A DNA stretch of 7,728 bases from JANWYQ01 sp034432445. GTDB lineage: Bacteria > Chloroflexota > Anaerolineae > JAAEKA01. The DNA lies in contig DAOUBX010000188.1 of the NCBI GenBank assembly GCA_034432445.1, forward strand, positions 1 through 7,728. The letters run 5' to 3'. A program made the translations under genes and the position numbers. Below the pieces are notes generated by a model that had not been told where the DNA came from, made no database searches, and saw only the letters and a list, made by a program, of their open reading frames with translations. Of the stretch, positions 1 to 7,728 are shown piece after piece. Within the stretch, counting starts at the first letter, position 1, and the number at the start of each line of letters is the position of its first letter.

Positions 1-12
1 ATGAAAGCGCGG

Positions 13-45
13 CGGGCACGGTCGGAGACCGGCCCGAGCGATTTT
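13..45 (+). terminator. Possible terminator of an upstream gene
   Basis: CGGGC (13-17) and CGGTC (19-23) pair with GACCG (27-31) and GCCCG (32-36). This gives a 10-bp stem with one bulged A at 18 and a GGA loop. A short T run (TTTT, 42-45) follows after five or six bases. The gap before the T run and its shortness make this a weak intrinsic terminator. No upstream gene is visible to confirm it. Confidence 0.35.
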
Positions 46-206
46 CAGGTTAGAATCCAAATGCCCGGCACCTATGGCTGAGTAGTTACTGGGGGCGAAC
101 ATTTCGGGACTCTCCACGCGTGACTGGCACGAGCCGTTTTCCAAGCCTCGCAGTGCTGCGCGCCCTACGCTTACAAATTGAAATGCACTTCAGCTTCCAT
201 AGGTTC

Positions 207-235
207 TTGACAAGACGTTAACCTTGCGCTATACT
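207..235 (+). promoter_or_regulatory. Sigma-70 promoter of the regulator/transport operon
   Basis: A perfect -35 box TTGACA (207-212) is followed by a 17-bp spacer and TATACT (230-235), which matches the -10 consensus at five of six positions. Transcription would start near 242, inside the operator, leaving a leader of about 40 bases before the GTG start at 285. This is the best promoter in the window and probably drives lacI together with the downstream transport genes. Confidence 0.82.
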
Positions 236-248
236 GGAACCGCTTCCA
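235..248 (+). promoter_or_regulatory. LacI-family operator overlapping the promoter
   Basis: TGGAACCGCTTCCA is a 14-bp near-perfect palindrome. The half sites TGGAA and TTCCA flank a central CG, and only the pair at positions 6 and 9 breaks symmetry. A central CpG palindrome is the usual LacI/GalR-family operator form, in which hinge-helix leucines insert at the centre. The site begins on the last base of the -10 box and covers the expected start, so bound repressor would block initiation. The adjacent gene encodes a LacI-family protein, so autoregulation plus operon control is likely. A lone half site, GCTTCCAT, recurs at 193-200. Confidence 0.75.
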
Positions 249-284
249 TTTGGTCTAACCTGTAGTAGTCAAAGGAGACGGCAG

Positions 285-1298
285 GTGGCTGCAACCATCT
301 ATGAGGTAGCCAAGCAAGCAGGGGTGGGTGTGGGAACCGTGTCGCGTGTGCTCAATGGCAGCCCAAACGTGCGCGCCGAAACCCGCCAACGCGTGTTGGA
401 CGTCATCGAACAGTTGAACTACCACCCCAGCCCCATTGCTCGTCGCCTGTCCCTCCGCAAGACGCTGGCTATCGGCGTCATCGCTCCCTTCTTCACCCGT
501 CCTTCCATCGTCGAACGCTTGCGCGGCATCGAGTCCCTGGTCGCCGAAAGCGAATACGATCTGGTCGTCTACAACATCGAGACGCCCGCCAAGCGCGACA
601 CTTGTTTTCGCGAGGTGGTGACCAGCCACCGAGTCGACGGCTTGATCATCATTCACCTGGCGCCCACCGAGGCCGATGTGCAGCGCTGGGCCGCCGCTCG
701 CACACCGGTGATTCTGGTGGACGCCCGCCACCCGGCGCTGCATCGGGTGGTCATCGACGACGTCGCCGGCGGCTACATGGCCACACAGCACCTGATCGAG
801 CTCGGTCACCGCCGTATCGGCTACATCAGCGACCCGCTTGACGAACCGTTTCACTTCACCTCCAGTCGAGACCGGCTGCAGGGCTACCGCCAGGCGCTGG
901 TCGACCATGGCCTGCCCGTGCGGCCTGAATATCACCAGGCTGGGCAGCACGGCCGCGAGCAGGCGCGGCAGATGGCCCACGCCCTGCTCAGGCTGCCCGA
1001 ACCTCCTACAGCCATCTTTGCGCACAGCGACACCCAGGCGCTGGGCGTCATCCAAGCTGCCGCCGACCTGGGGCTGCGGATTCCGGCCGACCTGTCGGTG
1101 ATCGGCTTCGACGACATCGAGATGGCCGAATACGTGCACTTGACCACCATCCGTCAACCTCTGGTGGAAACCGGTCGCCAGGGCATCGAGCTGCTGCTGC
1201 GCGCGATGGACGACCCCGACCTGCCGACGACCTGTGCAGAACTCCCGATCGAGCTGATAGTGCGCCGCACCACAGCTCCGCCGACGCAGCCAAGTTAA
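285..1298 (+). CDS. LacI-family transcriptional regulator
   Basis: A 337-residue repressor of usual family length. Residues 4-25 form the helix-turn-helix (TIYEVAKQAGVGVGTVSRVL), with V16 and G17 at the positions of LacI Tyr17/Gln18 that set operator specificity. The hinge helix is PSPIARRL (48-55), with Leu55 as the expected minor-groove residue. Residues 60 to about 330 form the periplasmic-binding-protein-like effector domain, including the family motif VIGFDDIEMAEY near residues 267-278. The start is GTG at 285, seven bases after AGGAG (273-277); it places the helix-turn-helix at the very N terminus, as normal. It lies first in the operon, just downstream of a matching operator. The effector is probably the transported alpha-glucoside (sucrose or a derivative), which is inference from the neighbours. 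Confidence 0.95.
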   Translation: MAATIYEVAKQAGVGVGTVSRVLNGSPNVRAETRQRVLDVIEQLNYHPSPIARRLSLRKTLAIGVIAPFFTRPSIVERLRGIESLVAESEYDLVVYNIETPAKRDTCFREVVTSHRVDGLIIIHLAPTEADVQRWAAARTPVILVDARHPALHRVVIDDVAGGYMATQHLIELGHRRIGYISDPLDEPFHFTSSRDRLQGYRQALVDHGLPVRPEYHQAGQHGREQARQMAHALLRLPEPPTAIFAHSDTQALGVIQAAADLGLRIPADLSVIGFDDIEMAEYVHLTTIRQPLVETGRQGIELLLRAMDDPDLPTTCAELPIELIVRRTTAPPTQPS

Positions 1299-1355
1299 CA
1301 GAAGGGAGGAAACAGCGACCTGAGAACCTATTTCTATGTGTGTTCAGCCTGACGT

Positions 1356-1382
1356 TTGACCAATGTGCGTCCGTTCGATAAT
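1356..1382 (+). promoter_or_regulatory. Weak candidate internal promoter before the binding-protein gene
   Basis: TTGACC (1356-1361) and GATAAT (1377-1382) each match the sigma-70 consensus at five of six positions, but the spacer is only 15 bp. It lies in the 116-bp gap between the regulator and binding-protein genes and could raise expression of the latter separately. No copy of the TGGAA/TTCCA operator is present in this gap. A 7-bp tandem repeat TAATCAC (1379-1392) overlaps it. Confidence 0.3.
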
Positions 1383-1414
1383 CACTAATCACTCCAACGG
1401 AGGAGAGACTACCC

Positions 1415-2857
1415 ATGAAGAGACAGTGGCTTGTTTTGCTTAGTGTTCTGCTCGTTTTGAGCATGCTGGTGGCCGCCTGCGGCGGCGCCAAAGAAGAGCC
1501 GACCGCCACCCCGGCGCCGGCGCCAACACCTACAACTGCTCCAGCTCAGCCGGCCCAGCCGCCGGCCCAGCCCGCTGCTCCTGCTGCGGGTGCGTCGGTA
1601 GGGGCGAGTGCGGAGGGTGCGGCATCGAAGGGGTTGACGGAGCTAGCGAACGCCTACAACGGGATGTACAAGGGGACGGTGGTAACGATGACCGGGCCCT
1701 TCACGGATGAGGATGCGGTGCGCTTCAACAACTCGGTAAAGGCGTTCGAGGAGGCGACCGGGATCGACATCCAGTATGAGGGGTCGAAGGAGTTCGAGGC
1801 GAGCATCACGGTGCGAGTGCAGGCGGGTGATGTGCCGGACATCGTGGACTTTCCGCAGCCTGGGTTGATGGCGACGTTTGCGCGGCAGGGGAAGGTAATA
1901 CCTGCGACGACGTTGGTGCCGGAGAGCTGGCTGAAGGAGAACTATCTGCAGTCGTGGTTGGACATGGCGACGGTGGATGGCACGCAGTATGGTGTGTGGC
2001 ATCGGTTCAACGCCAAGTCATTGGTCTGGTATCCGAAGGACGATTTCGAGGCAGCGGGCTACAAGGTTCCGACCACATGGGAGGAGTTGTTAGCGCTGCA
2101 GGACGAGATCGTAGCGGACGGCGACACGCCGTGGTGCGTGGGCATCGAGTCGGGAGCGGCGACGGGATGGCCGGCGACGGACTGGACGGAGGAGTTCATG
2201 CTGCGGACGACGTCGCTGGAGAACTACGACAAGTGGGTAGCGGGGACGTTGCCGTTCTCGTCGCCGGAGGTGAAGAAGGCGATCGAGACGTTTGCGGACA
2301 TTTGGAACAACGACAAGATGGTGTTTGGCGGGCGGGCGAAGATCGTGACGACGTTCTTCGGGGATGCGCCGACGCCGATGTTCCAGGATCCGCCGGGCTG
2401 CTGGCTGCACAAGCAGGGGAACTTCATCACGGCGTTCTTCCCGCCTGAGGCGCAGTATGGGAAGGACTACGGGGTGTTCTACTTGCCGGGTGTGGATCCG
2501 GCGTATGGCAGCCCGTTCCTGGTGGCAGGCGACGTGATGTCGGCCTTCCGCGACCGGCCTGAGATACGTGCCGTGATGCAGTTCTTCTCGACGGGCGAGG
2601 GCATCAAGGGCTGGCTGGCGGCCGGCGGTGCGCTGGGCATGCAGAAGGACGTGCAGCTGGAGTGGTACGGCAGCGACCTGGAGCGCGACATCGCCAAGTT
2701 GGTGCAGGGCGCGACCTCGGTGCGCTTCGACGGCTCGGACCTGATGCCGGGCGAGGTCGGCGCCGGTTCCTTCTGGAAGGGCATGACCGACTACTTCTCC
2801 GGCGCCGCACCGCTGGATACCGTTCTCGCTGAGATCGACGCCTCCTGGCCGAAGTAG
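1415..2857 (+). CDS. aglE: AglE-like alpha-glucoside-binding lipoprotein of an ABC importer
   Basis: A 480-residue extracytoplasmic solute-binding protein. A signal peptide ends in a lipobox (LVAAC) with Cys22 as the lipidated residue, followed by an Ala/Pro/Thr-rich tether to about residue 72. The binding domain runs from about 87. It carries stretches I recognise from the AglE family: TGPFTDED, ATGIDIQYEGSKEFE, PDIVDFPQPG, DTPWCVGIESGAATGWPATD, and near the C terminus FDGSDLMPGEVGAGSFWKGM. AglE proteins bind sucrose, trehalose and maltose; which one applies here is inferred. ATG 1415 follows GGAGGAG (1399-1405) by nine bases. The permease genes follow after a hairpin-rich gap. The part from about 1580 to 2515 uses GGG for Gly and ACG for Thr far more than the 3' end and the neighbouring genes. 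Confidence 0.93.
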   Translation: MKRQWLVLLSVLLVLSMLVAACGGAKEEPTATPAPAPTPTTAPAQPAQPPAQPAAPAAGASVGASAEGAASKGLTELANAYNGMYKGTVVTMTGPFTDEDAVRFNNSVKAFEEATGIDIQYEGSKEFEASITVRVQAGDVPDIVDFPQPGLMATFARQGKVIPATTLVPESWLKENYLQSWLDMATVDGTQYGVWHRFNAKSLVWYPKDDFEAAGYKVPTTWEELLALQDEIVADGDTPWCVGIESGAATGWPATDWTEEFMLRTTSLENYDKWVAGTLPFSSPEVKKAIETFADIWNNDKMVFGGRAKIVTTFFGDAPTPMFQDPPGCWLHKQGNFITAFFPPEAQYGKDYGVFYLPGVDPAYGSPFLVAGDVMSAFRDRPEIRAVMQFFSTGEGIKGWLAAGGALGMQKDVQLEWYGSDLERDIAKLVQGATSVRFDGSDLMPGEVGAGSFWKGMTDYFSGAAPLDTVLAEIDASWPK

Positions 2858-2873
2858 AGTAGTTAGTTAGTTT

Positions 2874-2907
2874 GGACTGACAGTCCTGGTTTCAGGACTG
2901 TCAGTCC
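2874..2907 (+). promoter_or_regulatory. Strong mRNA hairpin downstream of the binding-protein gene
   Basis: GGACTGACAGTCCTG (2874-2888) pairs perfectly with CAGGACTGTCAGTCC (2893-2907): 15 bp around a GTTT loop, starting 16 bases after the stop codon. No T run follows, so simple termination is unlikely. In E. coli, REP hairpins between malE and malF protect the upstream message and help binding protein outnumber permease; the same role is inferred here from the position. Confidence 0.7.
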
Positions 2908-2921
2908 TGGTCACCACCGTA

Positions 2922-2955
2922 GGACTGACAGTCCTGGTCTTTGGACCGTCGGTCC
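2922..2955 (+). promoter_or_regulatory. Second, imperfect mRNA hairpin
   Basis: GGACTGACAGTCC (2922-2934) pairs with GGACCGTCGGTCC (2943-2955) across an 8-base loop. There are eleven Watson-Crick pairs, one G-T wobble and one A-C mismatch. It looks like a diverged duplicate of the hairpin at 2874-2907. Two small perfect palindromes follow it, GGCGCGCC (2971-2978) and CGAGCGCTCG (2978-2987). Confidence 0.6.
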
Positions 2956-3022
2956 TGGCTCCCGTCCGTCGGCGCGCCGAGCGCTCGTGGGTTTCCCCCT
3001 CACTCAAGGAGAAGAGGCAGCC

Positions 3023-4171
3023 ATGGAACAAACCACCGAAACGGCACAACAGCGCCACGAGATCGCTGCCAAGGAAGTGCGGTCCAAAGGCCCTTTGGAT
3101 TGGCTGGTGACTAACATCTTCCGCATCCTGATCTCGCTGTTCGTGCCCGTCGTTACCTTCATTGTCCTCTATGCCGGGTTCATCTTCCTGCGTGACAGCA
3201 AAGCGCCTAAGGGCATCATCGCTATCGTTGCCATCATTTGGGGGGTGGGTGGCGTGGCGTTGCTCTACTTGGTGTCGAACTGGCTGGTCGAGAAGCTGGG
3301 CGACACTTGGCGCGCGCGCATCCAGCCCTTTGTGTTCGTCGGGCCGGCGGTGGCCATCTTGATCTGGTATCTGGCCTTCCCTGTGGTGCGCACGTTCTAC
3401 CTGAGCTTGCTCGATCGCAACGGTCAGGAGTTTGTGGGGCTGGCCAACTATGCTGCGGTGTTCACCAACCGCAACATGTTCACCGCCTTTCGCAACAACA
3501 TCCTGTTGTGGATCCCCTTCGGCGCCTTGTTTACTGTGCTGTTCGGCCTGTTAGTGGCAGTGCTGGCTGATCGCAGCCGTTACGAGCGCTTTGCCAAGGC
3601 GCTGATCTTCATGCCCATGGCCATCTCCATGGTGGGAGCAGGCGTGATCTGGAACATGATCTATGCGGTCAATCCAGACATCGGCATGCTCAATGCCATC
3701 TACACCGGTATCACCGGCAATCAGCCTATAGCCTGGAAAGCGGCTTCTGAGATCGCTCCCTGGAACAATCTGTTCTTGATCATCGTGATGATCTGGCTGC
3801 AGACCGGTTTTGCGATGACCCTTTTCTCGGCCGCGATCAAGGGCATTCCTGCTGATCTCCTCGAAGCAGGCCGCGTGGATGGGGCCACCGAGCCCCAGAT
3901 CTTCTTCCGCATCATGTTGCCGTACATCAGCGGCACCGTGATCACTGTGACCACGACCATCGTCATCTTCACCCTCAAGATCTTCGATGTCGTGCAGGTT
4001 ATGACCGGCGGCCAGTTCGGCACTCAGGTGATTGCCACCCAGTTCTACCGCGAGTACTTCACCTCGCAGAACTCCGGCTTCGGCTCAGCCATCGCTATCG
4101 TGCTGCTCATCGCCGTCGTGCCGGTGATGATCTACAACTTGAAGCAATTCAGCGAACGGGAGGCCTTCTGA
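3023..4171 (+). CDS. aglF: AglF-like sugar ABC transporter permease (MalF type)
   Basis: A 382-residue inner-membrane permease forming one half of the import channel. Hydrophobic stretches suggest eight membrane segments near residues 31-55, 64-88, 102-126, 155-182, 192-214, 248-270, 302-325 and 352-372. The cytoplasmic EAA loop that docks the ATPase is clear: EAGRVDGATEPQIFFRIMLP, residues 281-300, with E281 and G287 conserved. The first two segments form an N-terminal extension, as in MalF-type permeases. I chose ATG 3023 rather than the in-frame GTG at 2987 because the ribosome-binding site AAGGAG (3006-3011) lies between them and would fall inside the longer version. The stop overlaps the next gene's start (TGATG), indicating translational coupling. 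The aglF name is by operon position and family likeness. Confidence 0.93.
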   Translation: MEQTTETAQQRHEIAAKEVRSKGPLDWLVTNIFRILISLFVPVVTFIVLYAGFIFLRDSKAPKGIIAIVAIIWGVGGVALLYLVSNWLVEKLGDTWRARIQPFVFVGPAVAILIWYLAFPVVRTFYLSLLDRNGQEFVGLANYAAVFTNRNMFTAFRNNILLWIPFGALFTVLFGLLVAVLADRSRYERFAKALIFMPMAISMVGAGVIWNMIYAVNPDIGMLNAIYTGITGNQPIAWKAASEIAPWNNLFLIIVMIWLQTGFAMTLFSAAIKGIPADLLEAGRVDGATEPQIFFRIMLPYISGTVITVTTTIVIFTLKIFDVVQVMTGGQFGTQVIATQFYREYFTSQNSGFGSAIAIVLLIAVVPVMIYNLKQFSEREAF

Positions 4172-5289
4172 TGACCACACAAGCAGCAACTCACAAGAAG
4201 CGCCGCATCTCCTGGGGCCAGATCTTGCTGAACATCGTCCTGATCTTGCTGGTGGTGGCATGGACGATCCCTACCATCGGGCTTCTGGTCTCCTCGTTTC
4301 GCACCCGCTTTGATATCCAGACATCGGGTTGGTGGACGGTCTTGCCCCACCGGGAATGGGTCACCGTCAAGGAGTTCCAACCGGGGCCTGAGGTCAACCG
4401 TGACGGCGTGATGGACCTGGAAGGCGCACAAGGTACTTTCGAGGAGTTCCGTGCAGGGATGGTCACCGCCGACGGCAAACGCGTGATCTGGGTCGGTAAC
4501 AAGCGCATCGGCAAGGTGGTAGTGCAGGAGCAGCGGTGGACAGCAGGCAACCGCAACTTCACTTTGGAGAACTACCAGGAGGTGCTAGGCGGCAAGACGT
4601 TCGAGGTCAAACAGCCCGATGGCACGACGATCACCGTGCAGGGGACCAATTTCGTCGGCGCCTTTCTGAATAGCTTGATTGTAACCATCCCGGCCACGGT
4701 CATTCCGATCCTGATCGCCGCCTTTGCTGCCTATGGCTTTGCCTGGATGAAGTTCCCCGGCCGCAAGGTGTTGTTCATCATGGTGGTGGCGCTGCTGGTG
4801 GTGCCCTTGCAGATTGCTTTGGTGCCGATCCTCAAAGACTACGTGCGCTTGAACCTGAACGGCACTTTTTTGGGCATTTGGCTGGCCCACACCGGTTTTG
4901 GCTTGCCGCTGGCCACCTACTTGCTGTTCAACTACATCAGCGGCCTGCCGCGCGACATCCTGGAGTCGGCCTTCATCGACGGCGCCTCGCACTTTACGAT
5001 CTTCACCCGTCTGATCCTGCCGTTGTCGGTGCCGGCGTTGGCTTCCTTCGCCATCTTCCAGTTCCTGTGGGTCTGGAACGACTATCTGGTCGCCCTGATC
5101 TTTATCGGCGCTAAGCCCGACGTACAGGTGCTCACCCAGCGCATTGCCGAGATGGTTGGCTCGCGCGGCAACGATTGGCACCTGCTCACGGCCGGCGCGT
5201 TCGTCTCGATGATCTTGCCCTTGATCGTCTTCTTCAGCCTGCAGCGCTTCTTCGTGCGCGGCTTGCTGGCCGGCTCGGTCAAGGGCTAG
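4171..5289 (+). CDS. aglG: AglG-like sugar ABC transporter permease (MalG type)
   Basis: A 372-residue permease, the second channel half. Six membrane segments are expected near residues 17-41, 166-190, 199-222, 234-255, 287-310 and 342-362. The EAA loop reads ESAFIDGASHFTIFTRLILP (265-284), with E265 and G271. Typical MalG proteins have about 280-300 residues. The surplus is an insert of about 80 residues (roughly 48-128) in the first external loop, before the family's NFTLENY segment (129-135). An enlarged loop there is, from memory, characteristic of alpha-glucoside AglG permeases. The insert is rich in charged and beta-prone residues and has no membrane segment. The start overlaps the aglF stop by one base and has its own ribosome-binding site GGGAGG (4158-4163). 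No ATPase gene follows. Confidence 0.94.
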   Translation: MTTQAATHKKRRISWGQILLNIVLILLVVAWTIPTIGLLVSSFRTRFDIQTSGWWTVLPHREWVTVKEFQPGPEVNRDGVMDLEGAQGTFEEFRAGMVTADGKRVIWVGNKRIGKVVVQEQRWTAGNRNFTLENYQEVLGGKTFEVKQPDGTTITVQGTNFVGAFLNSLIVTIPATVIPILIAAFAAYGFAWMKFPGRKVLFIMVVALLVVPLQIALVPILKDYVRLNLNGTFLGIWLAHTGFGLPLATYLLFNYISGLPRDILESAFIDGASHFTIFTRLILPLSVPALASFAIFQFLWVWNDYLVALIFIGAKPDVQVLTQRIAEMVGSRGNDWHLLTAGAFVSMILPLIVFFSLQRFFVRGLLAGSVKG

Positions 5290-5319
5290 GCGGAGCCAAG
5301 CAAGCGGCCGCAGTTTTTT
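5290..5319 (+). terminator. Weak terminator-like sequence after the second permease
   Basis: GCGG (5290-5293) can pair with CCGC (5308-5311), followed two bases later by six T residues (5314-5319). The stem has only four pairs and the loop is long, so it may end only part of the transcription from the transport genes, or none. Confidence 0.25.
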
Positions 5320-5326
5320 GCCATGG

Positions 5327-5387
5327 ATTGGGCGAATTTCACGGAAGGAAGGCGCGGAAAATTCGCCCAATGCGGACAATTCGTGGC
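5327..5387. repeat. Compact inverted and direct repeat element ahead of amylosucrase
   Basis: ATTGGGCGAATTT (5327-5339) and AAATTCGCCCAAT (5359-5371) are perfect 13-bp inverted repeats separated by 19 bases. Inside and beyond the right arm, GCGGAAAATTCG (5354-5365) recurs as GCGGACAATTCG (5372-5383), one mismatch at an 18-bp period. GCCA (5320-5323) and TGGC (5384-5387) also mirror each other at the outside. It could be a transcript hairpin, a regulator site or a small dispersed genomic repeat. I cannot tell which from one copy. Confidence 0.75.
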
Positions 5388-5493
5388 AAGACTCCGTGAC
5401 CGTGTTGACGTCTTCGATCAATGAGGGCCAGCTCGCTGACAGAATGACTGGAGGCGGGTTGGCCCTTGCCGTTTCAGCCGAGGTACCACCGCT

Positions 5494-7433
<1,940 letters not shown>

Positions 7434-7443
<10 letters not shown>

Positions 7444-7458
7444 GACCGCTGGGCGCTG
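7434..7458 (+). terminator. Stem-loop spanning the amylosucrase stop codon
   Basis: CAGCGCC (7434-7440) pairs with GGCGCTG (7452-7458) across an 11-base loop that contains the TAA stop (7441-7443). No T run follows directly; the nearest is TTTT at 7472-7475. It may mark the end of the operon, but it lacks the hallmark of an intrinsic terminator. Confidence 0.25.
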
Positions 7459-7473
7459 TGTAGGCCGGACGTT

Positions 7474-7502
7474 TTGCAGGCTGCGCGACCCCGTGGTATA
7501 AT
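7474..7502 (+). promoter_or_regulatory. Extended -10 promoter of secG
   Basis: A perfect TATAAT (7497-7502) is preceded by TGG (7494-7496), which makes an extended -10 element. A partial -35, TTGCAG (7474-7479), lies 17 bp upstream and matches the consensus at three positions. Transcription would start near 7509, giving a leader of about 24 bases. It indicates that secG is transcribed independently of the sugar operon. Confidence 0.72.
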
Positions 7503-7532
7503 TGCCCCCAGTCTACCGGAGGCACGTAACGC

Positions 7533-7728
7533 GTGATAACCATTCTCTACATCGCACAGATCATTTTGGCGCTTACCTTGATCGGCCTGGTGCTGTTGCA
7601 GTCCAAGAACATGGGTACCGGGGCCGTCTTTGGCGGCAGTGATAGCTTTCGCGCTTCACGCCGCGGTCTTGAGAAAACGATCTTCAACCTGACCGCAGTG
7701 GTCAGTGTGGTATTCTTCCTCATTTCGC
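7533..7728 (+). CDS. secG: SecG, protein-export channel subunit (3' end cut by window)
   Basis: Sixty-five codons of SecG, the small auxiliary subunit of the SecYEG protein-translocation channel in the inner membrane. It begins with a membrane segment (ILYIAQIILALTLIGLVLLQ), then the family signature SKNMGTGAVFGGSDSFRASR, a short basic stretch and LEKTIFNLTAVVSVVFFL, which starts the second membrane segment. SecG proteins usually have about 70-110 residues, so little should be missing. The start is GTG at 7533, ten bases after GGAGG (7518-7522). It has its own promoter and no functional link with the sugar genes is apparent. The reading frame is open to the window edge. Confidence 0.95.
   Translation, partial: MITILYIAQIILALTLIGLVLLQSKNMGTGAVFGGSDSFRASRRGLEKTIFNLTAVVSVVFFLIS

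Larger units (their letters stand above)
2874..2955. repeat. Array of four 13-bp palindromes between binding-protein and permease genes
   Basis: Copies are GGACTGACAGTCC (2874-2886), GGACTGTCAGTCC (2895-2907), GGACTGACAGTCC (2922-2934) and GGACCGTCGGTCC (2943-2955). Each is followed by TGGT or TGGC. Start-to-start spacing is 21, 27 and 21 bp, so they group as two pairs, and the centre base alternates A, T, A, T. A degenerate fifth trace, CCGTCGG, lies at 2966-2972. Copies 2 and 3 are also exact reverse complements of one another. The array resembles REP-type intergenic palindromes in placement, but I do not recognise the sequence family. Confidence 0.9.

Noticed and set aside
1..81. Short open frame from ATG at position 1 to TGA at 79-81
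   Set aside because: It has only 26 codons, no visible ribosome-binding site, and covers the hairpin at 13-36. Nothing supports translation.
255..1157. Minus-strand open frame of 300 codons opposite the regulator
   Set aside because: It is antisense to a complete LacI-family gene and resembles no family. The GC-rich third positions of the real gene explain its openness.
1336..1359. Mini-ORF (MCVQPDV) in the leader of the binding-protein gene
   Set aside because: It has seven codons and no well-placed ribosome-binding site. The purine-rich GGGAGG after lacI (about 1304-1309) is over 25 bases away, so a leader-peptide role is unsupported.
2987..3022. Upstream GTG start for the aglF-like permease
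   Set aside because: It would add 12 residues that encode the ribosome-binding site region itself (AAGGAG at 3006-3011), and it has no Shine-Dalgarno sequence of its own; ATG 3023 is better.
5405..5410. TTGACG as a -35 box for amylosucrase
   Set aside because: No acceptable -10 hexamer lies 16-18 bp downstream (CCAGCT at the 17-bp spacing).

Overview
The window reads as one co-directional (+ strand) carbohydrate-uptake locus from a GC-rich bacterium, ending in the start of an unrelated housekeeping gene. The solute-binding lipoprotein has a short lipobox signal followed by a long Ala/Pro/Thr linker. Together with the overall gene style this suggests a member of the Chloroflexota (Caldilinea/Anaerolineae-like). 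That assignment is inference from style, not from a marker gene.

Layout. Positions 1-284 hold no convincing gene. There is a bulged GC-rich hairpin with a short T run at 13-45, perhaps the terminator of an upstream gene. A near-consensus sigma-70 promoter follows (TTGACA, 17 bp, TATACT, 207-235), and a LacI-type operator (TGGAACCGCTTCCA, 235-248) sits over its start region. Next come a LacI-family regulator (285-1298), an AglE-like alpha-glucoside-binding lipoprotein (1415-2857), an array of four 13-bp palindromes that forms two hairpins (2874-2955), an AglF-like permease (3023-4171) and an AglG-like permease (4171-5289, overlapping the previous gene by one base). After a 204-bp gap with a 13-bp inverted repeat lies a complete amylosucrase (5494-7443). 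The last feature is secG, with its own extended -10 promoter, cut by the window end.

How the genes fit together. The lipoprotein captures an alpha-glucoside outside the membrane and the two permeases import it. The ATPase subunit is not in the window and must come from elsewhere. The cytoplasmic amylosucrase keeps every catalytic and glucan-binding residue I can map onto the Neisseria polysaccharea enzyme. It would convert sucrose to an alpha-1,4-glucan plus fructose. The most economical reading is a LacI-controlled sucrose import and glucan-storage module. The substrate is inferred from the amylosucrase; AglEFG-type systems can also carry trehalose and maltose.

Most notable non-gene signals: the paired-hairpin array between binding protein and permease genes, which also permits an alternative, mutually exclusive perfect pairing; a sharp internal change of codon preference within the binding-protein gene; and a compact inverted/direct-repeat element ahead of amylosucrase. 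I saw no RNA gene, CRISPR array, insertion sequence or clearly new enzymatic system.
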